Origin: UBA8231 sp964512165
GTDB lineage: Bacteria; Latescibacterota; UBA2968; UBA8231
Assembly: GCA_964512165.1 (NCBI GenBank)
Contig: CAZEHQ010000100.1
Span: forward strand, 1 to 14,927
Direction of reading: 5' to 3'
DNA: 14,927 nt
Shown: one piece after another, positions 6,868-12,396 of the stretch
Layout of the letters: every line of letters starts with the position of its first letter
Position numbering within the stretch: the stretch's first letter is position 1
Notes under the pieces: generated by a model
Database searches by the model: none
What the model saw: only the letters and a program-made list of their open reading frames with translations
Told to the model about the DNA's origin: nothing
Program-made: the position numbers and the translations under genes

Positions 6868-8291
6868 CCCTTCCTCGACTTGCCCGTCCGCCCGGGATTG
6901 GGGGCCGGGATCTTGGCGGCCACAGCCTCGCGCCAGGCCGCCAGCCCTTCGTGCAGGTCGCGCTCCACGTCCGGGTTCTCCGCGGCCAGGTCGCGGTCCT
7001 CGGACAGGTCGTCCGCCAGGTTGTAGAGCTCCCGCCGTCCGTCCTCGAAGAACTCGATCAGCTTCCAGTCCCCGCGGCGCACCGAGGAGCCCGGGGTGCC
7101 GCCCTGGTTGCCGTAGTGCGGGTAGTGCCAGAAGATCGCCTCCCGCTCGAGGGCGCCGGCGCCTTCGAGGAGGGGCAGGAAGCTGACGCCGTCCGCGTGC
7201 TGCTCCGGCTGTGGCGGCAGACCCGCGGCCTCGAGCACGGTCGGGTAGAAGTCGGGGGAGGTCACCGGCACCCGGCAGCGGCTGCCGGCGGCGACCCGCC
7301 CCGGCCAGCGCACGATCAGCGGCTCTCGGGTGCCGCCCTCGTACATCCAGCCCTTGCCCTCGGACAGGGGAGCGTTGCAGGTGGGCGAGCCCTCCGACGT
7401 GGCCAGCCCGCCGTTGTCGGAGGTGAAGACGACCAGCGTGTCGTCGGCCCTTCCCGTCTCTTCGAGGGCGCCAAGCACGCGGCCGATGTTCTCGTCGAGG
7501 GCGTCGACCATGGCGGCGTACACCGCGTCGGAGTGCAGCAGCCGGCGGCGCACGCGCTGGTTCCGCTTGTGCTCGCACGGGAAGGGCTCGCCCTCGGCGA
7601 AGCTCTCGAAGCGGTCGAGGCCGCGGCCCTTCGCCTTGTCCTCGTAGCGCGCCATCGTCCCGGCCTTGGCCTGGATCGGCGTGTGCACGCTGTAGTACCA
7701 CAGGTTGAGGAAGAAGGGCCGGTCGCCGGCGTGGCGGATCAGGTCGACGGCGCGGTCGGTGAGGTAGTCGGTCAGGTAGGTGCCCTCGGGCACGTCGGCG
7801 TCGGCGAGGGGTTCGATCGTCCACGGGCTGAAGTAGCCGCCGGCGCCGGGCGAACCCCTGTGGCCGCCGCCGACGTTGACGGCGAAGCCGAGATCCTCCG
7901 GCAGGTGCCCGGGCCCGCCGAGGTGCCACTTGCCCACGTGCCAGGTGGCGTACCCGGCGTCGGAAAGGGCCGCGGCCAGGGAGTGCTCGGAGGCGGGCAG
8001 GTCCTTCAGGTAGGGGACGTCGACCACGGCGCCCCGGGCCGGGTGCACCAGACCCTGCCAGTCGATCCAGTCGGTGACGCCCACGGTGGCCGGGTACTTG
8101 CCGGTGAGCAGGCTCGCCCGCGTCGGCGAGCAGACAGGCGCGGCGGCGTAGGCGTCGGTGAAGCGCATGCCCTCGCCGCACAGCCGGTCGAGGTTGGGCG
8201 TCTCGTAGAACTCGCTGCCGCAGCAGGCCAGGTCGGTCCAGCCGAGGTCGTCGACGAGGATGAGGAGGATGTTCGGCCGGGTGGGATTCAG
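6864..8291 (-). CDS. Type I (Cys-type) sulfatase, arylsulfatase family
   Basis: A 475-aa alkaline-phosphatase-superfamily sulfatase that hydrolyses sulfate esters. Visible features are the metal-binding NILLILVDDLG (Asp14-Asp15), the formylglycine motif C-S-P-T-R at 54-58 in APVCSPTRASLLTG, HVGKWHLG (Lys121, His123), SVHTP (His203) and FTSDNGG (Asp292-Asn293), with a typical C-terminal region (GDWKLIEFFEDGRRELYNL). The catalytic Cys must be converted by a formylglycine-generating or anSME enzyme, and neither is in the window. No signal peptide is visible, which is unusual because many such sulfatases are exported. The start is placed at CTG 8291: homology begins there, GGAGG lies seven bases upstream, and CTG overlaps the upstream TGA. 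The only in-frame ATG (8441) would bury the upstream gene and give an Arg-rich non-family N-terminus. Confidence 0.93.
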   Translation of the reverse strand: MNPTRPNILLILVDDLGWTDLACCGSEFYETPNLDRLCGEGMRFTDAYAAAPVCSPTRASLLTGKYPATVGVTDWIDWQGLVHPARGAVVDVPYLKDLPASEHSLAAALSDAGYATWHVGKWHLGGPGHLPEDLGFAVNVGGGHRGSPGAGGYFSPWTIEPLADADVPEGTYLTDYLTDRAVDLIRHAGDRPFFLNLWYYSVHTPIQAKAGTMARYEDKAKGRGLDRFESFAEGEPFPCEHKRNQRVRRRLLHSDAVYAAMVDALDENIGRVLGALEETGRADDTLVVFTSDNGGLATSEGSPTCNAPLSEGKGWMYEGGTREPLIVRWPGRVAAGSRCRVPVTSPDFYPTVLEAAGLPPQPEQHADGVSFLPLLEGAGALEREAIFWHYPHYGNQGGTPGSSVRRGDWKLIEFFEDGRRELYNLADDLSEDRDLAAENPDVERDLHEGLAAWREAVAAKIPAPNPGRTGKSRKG

Positions 8292-8533
8292 GGCTCGTCC
8301 TCCGGCGGCGGGGCGGCGTCGGGCGCGGCTTCGAGGAAGGGCCGCATGTCCCCGGGCACGGCATCGCCCGCCCGCCGCCGGAGGAACTCCGCGGCGGTCT
8401 CGACGGCCCCGATCTTCTCGGCCACGGCCGATGCGATCCACTGGTTGAGGGAGACCCCGTCCTGCTTTGCGAGCCGTTGCGCCGCGGCTTTCACCGAGGC
8501 AGGGAGCCTGAGGGGGTATGCGGACTTGCTCAA
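8288..8533 (-). CDS. HicB-family antitoxin-like ribbon-helix-helix protein
   Basis: An 81-aa DNA-binding protein of the CopG/Arc ribbon-helix-helix type. Residues 5-11 (AYPLRLP) form the beta strand, 12-24 helix A and 28-43 helix B (SLNQWIASAVAEKIGAVETA). The tail FLEAAPDAAPPPEDEP matches the acidic, proline-rich end of solo HicB-family antitoxin annotations. The start is TTG 8533, with a perfect GGAGGT six bases upstream; a longer frame extending to 8992 would run through the divergent gene and is rejected. No HicA-type toxin is adjacent. The stop TGA overlaps the presumed CTG start of the sulfatase, so it leads the operon and may act as its autoregulator rather than as half of a toxin-antitoxin pair (inference). 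Confidence 0.85.
   Translation of the reverse strand: MSKSAYPLRLPASVKAAAQRLAKQDGVSLNQWIASAVAEKIGAVETAAEFLRRRAGDAVPGDMRPFLEAAPDAAPPPEDEP
8299..8303 (-). promoter_or_regulatory. Shine-Dalgarno site deciding the sulfatase CTG start
   Basis: GGAGG on the minus strand sits seven bases before CTG 8291, at ideal spacing. No ATG, GTG or TTG in frame lies between this site and the conserved sulfatase N-terminus PNILLILVDD. This makes CTG the most economical start. Confidence 0.65.
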
Positions 8534-8539
8534 TCTGTG

Positions 8540-8545
8540 ACCTCC
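8540..8545 (-). promoter_or_regulatory. Shine-Dalgarno site for the TTG start of the HicB-like gene
   Basis: GGAGGT lies six bases upstream of TTG 8533, an excellent match to the 16S anti-SD. The ribbon-helix-helix homology begins immediately after, which fixes the start. Confidence 0.75.
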
Positions 8546-8562
8546 GCCAGAGTGCTGCTGGC
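8546..8562. promoter_or_regulatory. Inverted repeat next to the RBS of the HicB-like gene (possible operator)
   Basis: GCCAG-(7)-CTGGC is a perfect five-bp inverted repeat abutting the GGAGGT ribosome site of the ribbon-helix-helix gene. Proteins of this fold commonly autoregulate through short palindromes near their own promoter, so it is a candidate operator. The arms are short and chance occurrence is possible in high-GC sequence. Confidence 0.25.
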
Positions 8563-8690
8563 CGGAACGCTGAGGCACCCCTGCTCCTGAACCTATTTGC
8601 CTGTTTTTTCTGAACTTAATCTTAGAAGGCAAGAGAGTATGGCTCAAGTCTTGGGCTGTATCTTGGACGCGGCACCTTGACTTATGATCC

Positions 8691-9518
8691 GTGGATGACA
8701 TCATTCCTGAGTTGGCCCTGTCCAACGGGAACTTACCGCCAAGCCCTTCGCCACTGACAGACGCTGTGACTAGGTATTCCAAGGCTCCAGTATCCGAAGT
8801 GATCTGCGGGGTGACCTTTGCCGAGGCACGTCTTTCGCTGGAGGACTTGTTCGGTGCCCGGCAGGTACTATCCGGCGAGTATCCCAAGATTGAGATTCGT
8901 CCCCCGCTTGCCGACGAGGCAATGTCTGGATTCCAGCTGACCCAAGAACTGAATCCAGATTCTGCACCTGTTCTCATTCGCCTGCGCAGCAACGATGATG
9001 ACTGGATGTGTCAGGTGCAGGCAAACAAAGTCTACCTGAATTGGATTCGTCCGGATCATAAACCGGTCGGCAACTATCCAGGATACACCGCAGTTTACCG
9101 CAGATTTGGAGATGTCCTTGATGCATTGGGGATCTCTACTGCGGAATTCTCAAGGGATAGTGTCAAGTATTACGACCTCAGCTATCATGATCGCTTGGAA
9201 TGGCAGGATCACATAGCCAGCCTCAGTGAAGCTCATGAGATCATGCGCATCAAGCCGCCGGCGATCACGACTCCTGAGGGGTTCAACAACCTGTTCTCAC
9301 GATATACCTACAGATGCCAACCCCTAGGTGGATATGGTGTTTTCTCAGTGAACACTGCAACGACAGCTACTGGGAAACAGGTGCTGATTCTCGAGAGTAC
9401 GCTTCGTGGTATCACTCCTGATCATTCGAGTGACGATTGGTTCGGAGAGGCGCACAGGGTCCAAGTTAGTCATTTCAGCCAACTCTTCAGGCCGGAGATT
9501 CTTGCGCAATGGGAGTGA
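8691..9518 (+). CDS. TIGR04255-family protein (sporadically distributed, function unknown)
   Basis: A 275-aa protein. The N-terminal YSKAPVSEVICGVTF and the C-terminal WFGEAHRVQVSHFSQLF match the two hallmarks of the TIGR04255 family: an (A/P)PxxE opening strand and a closing D/E-x-x-H-x-x-x-x-x-F helix. The middle contains WMCQVQANKVYLNWIRP and YRRFGDVLDAL, also consistent with that family from memory. The biochemical role of the family is unknown. The start is taken as GTG 8691 but has no clear SD; TTG 8712 or GTG 8766 are in-frame alternatives, and 8766 would still keep the conserved N-terminus. Its GC is far below that of the flanks. The stop overlaps the next gene by 10 bases, so the three cassette genes are probably co-transcribed. 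No signal peptide or membrane segment is seen. Confidence 0.8.
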   Translation: MDDIIPELALSNGNLPPSPSPLTDAVTRYSKAPVSEVICGVTFAEARLSLEDLFGARQVLSGEYPKIEIRPPLADEAMSGFQLTQELNPDSAPVLIRLRSNDDDWMCQVQANKVYLNWIRPDHKPVGNYPGYTAVYRRFGDVLDALGISTAEFSRDSVKYYDLSYHDRLEWQDHIASLSEAHEIMRIKPPAITTPEGFNNLFSRYTYRCQPLGGYGVFSVNTATTATGKQVLILESTLRGITPDHSSDDWFGEAHRVQVSHFSQLFRPEILAQWE

Positions 9519-10114
9519 TTCCATTTCAAGCAGAGCATGGCGACTCTCCATCTGTGTTCTACGATTGTCCAGAGGGTGCCTTTGGCACTCAACAGACGTC
9601 CTTTGTCTCTGATTTCGGGGAAAGGACCGCTTTGGATGTCTCCGATATCTCAGGTCACTCGGACTGTGAGGCTGTTGCCTTGGCCAAGGCGAAGTCGGCC
9701 GTCCGACCCGATTGGAAGGAAACCGGACTTCGGTCTTTTTCTACCTTGATCTCCAGCAGGCTAGGCTATCTGGAAGGTCTGCAGAACCTTCAACAGGATT
9801 GGGCGTCTGGTGGAGCAATTGGCCCCTCGTTGGCTGCCATCATGCGGACCAAGGGCTTACTTGCCCTGATCGGGAGAAAGGTTCTTGATGAGGAAGTCAG
9901 TCTAATCCCCAGGATTGTGATGGGCCCAGTTCCGAGTGGTGGGATAATCGTTGAACTCCATGCAGATGATGGGAATGCGATAAATGTGACTATTGCGAAC
10001 GATGACCATGTGGAAATCGAGGTGCTGTACGGCGGGCACTACTTCGATGTCGCCATACAAGGGAGCGAAGTGATCGGCATGGTAACCGCCCAGTATGCCT
10101 CCATCTCCCGGTAG
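9509..10114 (+). CDS. Uncharacterised cassette protein 2
   Basis: A 201-aa protein of unknown function. The C-terminal half is the most family-like: LEGLQNLQQDWASGGAIGPS, then PRIVMGPVPSGGIIVELHAD and VTIANDDHVEIEVLYGG. This pattern (an L..L...W..GGA.... helix followed by a P....P.GG...E hairpin and strands) recalls small proteins of the 'WDGyGA...P.GGvqlEW' type that I recall near TIGR04255 genes. That resemblance is from memory and unverified. It is soluble, with no signal or transmembrane segment. ATG 9509 lies inside the end of gene 1 (10-base overlap); GGAG is 11 bases upstream. The base composition matches its two cassette partners, not the flanking operons. Confidence 0.75.
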   Translation: MGVIPFQAEHGDSPSVFYDCPEGAFGTQQTSFVSDFGERTALDVSDISGHSDCEAVALAKAKSAVRPDWKETGLRSFSTLISSRLGYLEGLQNLQQDWASGGAIGPSLAAIMRTKGLLALIGRKVLDEEVSLIPRIVMGPVPSGGIIVELHADDGNAINVTIANDDHVEIEVLYGGHYFDVAIQGSEVIGMVTAQYASISR

Positions 10115-10511
10115 CGAGATCCCCAATGGAGAGGTGCTCTACAGGTGGTGCCGCAGCGATGCCTTTCCCGAAGACCAAGTGGAGATACCCGCCTCGCTTT
10201 TCGGGGATATCGAACTCTCCTGTGACTGGGCGAAGTACCGCATAGATCCCTCGACCTCCTTCCACGTCAGAGAGGGGAAGAGGCGGGTCATCGCAATCTC
10301 CGTTTGTGACGAGGTCAAGAATCCCCGCAATCCCAAGCGGATTGGCGAGGTCGTCCCCGCCTGGAAGCAAGAAGTGGTGTACGATCCAATTGCAGAAGAT
10401 CCCGTTCATGGCCCGAACAATGCGCATTCCCTGATCAGGGGACGCAAGAAGATGGCGGTCCGCGACGCCATCCGCGCACATGCCAGGTGGTGGGACATCC
10501 AGAGCACATGA
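10095..10511 (+). CDS. Uncharacterised cassette protein 3
   Basis: A 138-aa protein of unknown function. It begins after a short Pro/Gly leader with EVLYRWCRSDAFP and ends with a basic HSLIRGRKKMAVRDAIRAHARW. The H-(S/A)-x-(I/V)-x-G-x-K-K element followed by a helix recalls a widespread small protein family, but I cannot name it. ATG 10095 overlaps gene 2 by 20 bases; no strong SD is visible and GTG 10134 is an alternative. The stop TGA overlaps the ATG of the sialidase-like gene (ATGA), which is unexpected because that gene has host-like composition. GC rises over the last 30 codons, placing the island boundary inside or near this gene. Confidence 0.7.
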   Translation: MPPSPGSEIPNGEVLYRWCRSDAFPEDQVEIPASLFGDIELSCDWAKYRIDPSTSFHVREGKRRVIAISVCDEVKNPRNPKRIGEVVPAWKQEVVYDPIAEDPVHGPNNAHSLIRGRKKMAVRDAIRAHARWWDIQST

Positions 10512-11641
10512 CCACCGACCTGCCGATCCGGGTGGAGCACCCGCGCCGCCTGGGCACCTGGACGATCGAGGCCGAGCGCCTCGACCTCGGGGAGGGGTAC
10601 AAGCCGAGCCTCGCGCTTCTGCCCGGGGGCGAGCTGGTCCTCGTCTCCCTGGACAACAAGGGGGACGCCGAAGCCGGCACCTGGACCGAGACCATGCCCC
10701 TGCGGCGGTCCCTCGACGGCGGCCGCACCTGGACGGAGCCCGAGGTGGCCGATGACGTGATCGGGCGCGAGCAGTGGCTGACCTGCACGGGCGCCGGCGT
10801 CCTGTTCTCCAGCAGCCACATCCTGGAGAGGGACGCGCGCAACGAGGACGGCAGCATCCACAGCTACCTGCACCGCTCCAGCGACGGCGGCCGCACCTGG
10901 GAGCGGACGAAGCTCCTGCTGACGGGCGAGGCCCGCCGCGGCGAGCCGGAGGAGAAGTGGACGCATACCAGCCGCAATGTCGTCGAGCGGCCCGATGGGA
11001 CCCTGCTCTACGGGGTGAGCCTGGGCGACTCGGCCTTGGCCTGGATGTGGCGCTCCACGGACGGAGGCGTCACCTGGGACCGGAGCCGGCGGGTGGCGAT
11101 CCCCGACTACGGCGAGCGGCCCTACGACAACTACGACGGCTTCTTCGGCGAGGACTTCACCTACCTGACCCGCGGGGGCGACCTCATTCACTGGATCCGC
11201 TGCGGGCCCCCGAGCCCGATGTACCCCATGGAAGACGGACGCGCGGTCCCCGCGGGTGACGACGGCATCGACCGGACCCTTGTGTGCCGCTCCGCCGACG
11301 GCGGCCTCACCTGGTCGAGGCTGAGCGACTTCGGGGAGTACGGCATGCACTACATGCGGGCCCTGCGGCTGGCGGACGGGCGGGTCCTACTGACCTACAC
11401 CCAGCGCTCCACCTTCCAGCCCCTGGGCCTGCGGGCCCTGGTCAGCCACGACGACGGCGAGACCTGGGACTTCTCGGCCGACCGGATCACCATCGAGGGG
11501 CGCACGCCCTGGGGCCTGGCCCAGGGAGGCGGGTTCGGGAATACGGTGCAGCTGGAGAATGAAGAATTGTTGACCTGCTACTCGTACCGGTTGGCGCCGG
11601 AGGAGACGCGCCTGGAACTGGTGCGCTGGCGCTTGCCTTGA
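10508..11641 (+). CDS. Sialidase-fold (BNR/Asp-box) protein, exo-alpha-sialidase-like
   Basis: A 377-aa six-bladed-propeller-type protein. Five Asp boxes (S-x-D-x-G-x-T-W pattern) are visible at residues 68-75 (SLDGGRTW), 124-131 (SSDGGRTW), 183-190 (STDGGVTW), 262-269 (SADGGLTW) and 313-320 (SHDDGETW). No clear RIP/FRIP motif is seen at the N-terminus (GYKPSLALLPGG is in that place), so true sialidase activity is not assured; other glycosidases and non-catalytic propellers share the fold. The C-terminus TRLELVRWRLP is typical of cytoplasmic or periplasmic members. There is no signal peptide. ATG 10508 overlaps the upstream stop as ATGA; GTG 10487 is a less likely in-frame start. A near-identical copy of its last 45 coding bases occurs at 12121-12171. 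Confidence 0.88.
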   Translation: MTTDLPIRVEHPRRLGTWTIEAERLDLGEGYKPSLALLPGGELVLVSLDNKGDAEAGTWTETMPLRRSLDGGRTWTEPEVADDVIGREQWLTCTGAGVLFSSSHILERDARNEDGSIHSYLHRSSDGGRTWERTKLLLTGEARRGEPEEKWTHTSRNVVERPDGTLLYGVSLGDSALAWMWRSTDGGVTWDRSRRVAIPDYGERPYDNYDGFFGEDFTYLTRGGDLIHWIRCGPPSPMYPMEDGRAVPAGDDGIDRTLVCRSADGGLTWSRLSDFGEYGMHYMRALRLADGRVLLTYTQRSTFQPLGLRALVSHDDGETWDFSADRITIEGRTPWGLAQGGGFGNTVQLENEELLTCYSYRLAPEETRLELVRWRLP

Positions 11642-11722
11642 GCAGAGGTCTTTCGCACGCAGGGAGGGCCCAGCAGGATTTCGGTTGATCGCCGCAGGCC
11701 GCCAGCCTCGGCGTCCGGCCCC

Positions 11723-11965
11723 CTACTGATCGTTCAGTTCCGCTCCGACCCGCTCCTCTTCGACCACCTTTTCGCGCCAGCTGTCCGTGTCTCCGGCCAG
11801 GGCCTGCCCCGCCAGAGTCAGCCGCTCGTCGAGGGTGGCGAACTTTCTCTCCACGATCGTCGTCAGAGACCGGATCTCCGTCCTCAGATTGCGCTCGAGC
11901 TGTTGAAGACTGTGCTCGAGCTGTTGAAGGTCGGCCTTCGTGGCTGGCTGTTGATCTGCGCGCAT
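11723..11965 (-). CDS. Small coiled-coil hypothetical protein
   Basis: An 80-aa hydrophilic protein. Residues about 10-50 (KADLQQLEHSLQQLERNLRT..., then VERKFATLDERL) carry leucines in heptad spacing and are predicted coiled coil, with no membrane segment or signal. Start ATG 11965 has GGAGG nine bases upstream. It is convergent with the sialidase-like gene and stands alone between it and the nitrilase operon. It contains an exact heptad duplication at the DNA level. Such short coiled-coil proteins are common near mobile or toxin-antitoxin loci, but nothing here shows a function. Confidence 0.65.
   Translation of the reverse strand: MRADQQPATKADLQQLEHSLQQLERNLRTEIRSLTTIVERKFATLDERLTLAGQALAGDTDSWREKVVEEERVGAELNDQ
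11893..11929 (-). repeat. Heptad-sized 21-bp direct repeat in the coiled-coil gene
   Basis: The 16-mer GCTCGAGCTGTTGAAG (plus strand) occurs at 11893-11908 and again at 11914-11929, offset by exactly 21 bases. The protein reads LQQLEHS then LQQLERN. The coiled coil has grown by one heptad through local duplication, and the copies are still identical over 16 bases. Confidence 0.85.
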
Positions 11966-11995
11966 GGGCGGCCCCCTCCAAGGTCAGGGATATGC

Positions 11996-12007
11996 GAGAG
12001 TACTCTC
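11996..12007. promoter_or_regulatory. Perfect 12-bp palindrome upstream of the coiled-coil gene
   Basis: GAGAGTACTCTC is a perfect palindrome about 30 bases upstream of ATG 11965, in the leader or promoter region of that gene. It could be an operator; no convincing -10/-35 pair could be assigned around it. Confidence 0.3.
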
Positions 12008-12104
12008 TCTCAGTGGCGATGAATCGAAGGTGAGCATCGCCCCCCTGAGCGTCAAGGGTTCCTCCAAGCGATTCCCGCGCAAGCGTTTTCGAGCTCGCCA
12101 TGCA

Positions 12105-12171
12105 CCGCTGCTTCCGCCTCGGCGCCGGAGCAGACGCGCCTGGAACTGGTGCGCTGGCGCCTGCCGTGAGC
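12105..12171 (+). pseudogene. Relic of the 3' end of a second sialidase-like gene
   Basis: Bases 12121-12171 match 11593-11643, the end of the intact sialidase-like gene, at 48 of 51 positions, including the in-phase stop (TGA 12167-12169). Read in that phase it encodes APEQTRLELVRWRLP then stop. Upstream, 12105-12119 still resembles the preceding codons (CFRL against CYSYRL), but one extra base breaks the frame at 12120-12121, and no propeller-coding sequence remains further left. This is a truncated, frameshifted duplicate lying in the same orientation about 530 bp downstream. Confidence 0.75.
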
Positions 12172-12188
12172 GGCGGGGCTCGCGCGAT

Positions 12189-12374
12189 TCAATCTCCCCC
12201 TTCCTGCCAGTTCTGGATTCGGCCCTTTGCTCCTTCCCACTCCAGAGCCCGTTGAATCGCCTCCACACTCCGACGAGTTCGGCGAAGCTCCCGCCATAGC
12301 GATACGGCCCAGGCTGTCGATAGCAGGAACCAGAGAATCGCTATCAGAAACTGAGCGCCCTCAAAGAGGCCCAT
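12189..12374 (-). CDS. Small single-pass membrane protein, hypothetical
   Basis: A 61-aa protein. Residues about 5-27 (EGAQFLIAILWFLLSTAWAVSL, given in part) form one hydrophobic helix, followed by a basic stretch RELRRTRRS and an amphipathic tail rich in Glu and Gln. The positive-inside rule puts the C-terminus in the cytoplasm. ATG 12374 is preceded by AAGGAGGAGAT; an upstream in-frame ATG at 12413 would overlap the nitrilase end and lacks such a site. It begins 22 bp after the nitrilase stop on the same strand, so it may be the last gene of that operon. No function is evident. Confidence 0.6.
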   Translation of the reverse strand: MGLFEGAQFLIAILWFLLSTAWAVSLWRELRRTRRSVEAIQRALEWEGAKGRIQNWQEGGD

Positions 12375-12396
12375 ATCTCCTCCTTCAATCCGAGAG

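Larger units (their letters stand above)
8590..10480. other. Low-GC genomic island carrying a three-gene cassette
   Basis: Hand counts of 60-base lines give about 45-60% GC here, for example 28/60 at 9001, 27/60 at 9121, 33/60 at 9781 and 31/60 at 10381, against 45/60 at 7201 in the sulfatase. Codons with A or T at the third position are frequent, unlike both flanks. The left edge falls in the divergent intergenic region, and the right edge falls within the last 30 codons of the third gene. No integrase, transposase, tRNA or flanking direct repeat was recognised, so the insertion mechanism is unknown. Confidence 0.75.

Noticed and set aside
8292..8441. 525-aa sulfatase from ATG 8441
   Set aside because: The added 50 residues are Arg/Gly-rich and lie over the HicB-like gene in another frame. 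They give no signal peptide and match no sulfatase N-terminus.
8534..8992. Extension of the HicB-like gene to a 234-aa minus-strand frame starting at 8992
   Set aside because: The extra N-terminal part is the antisense of the TIGR04255-family gene, is of low complexity and resembles no family. A perfect SD with TTG 8533 precedes the conserved domain.
8590..10511. Insertion sequence or integrative element boundaries (terminal inverted repeats, target duplications) around the low-GC island
   Set aside because: I compared both edges by eye and found no matching direct or inverted repeats and no transposase or integrase frame. The island is called on composition only.
9990..11350. Minus-strand frames of 163 and 314 aa across the cassette end and sialidase gene
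   Set aside because: Antisense to genes with recognisable motifs (five Asp boxes); the composition is that of shadow frames.
11642..11722. Terminator between the convergent sialidase-like and coiled-coil genes
   Set aside because: Short GGCC-type pairings can be drawn, but there is no stable stem followed by a T-run on either strand.
11487..12101. 204-aa minus-strand frame over the sialidase end and coiled-coil gene
   Set aside because: Low-complexity Arg/Ser/Ala composition, and it overlaps two better-supported genes. It has no family-like pattern.
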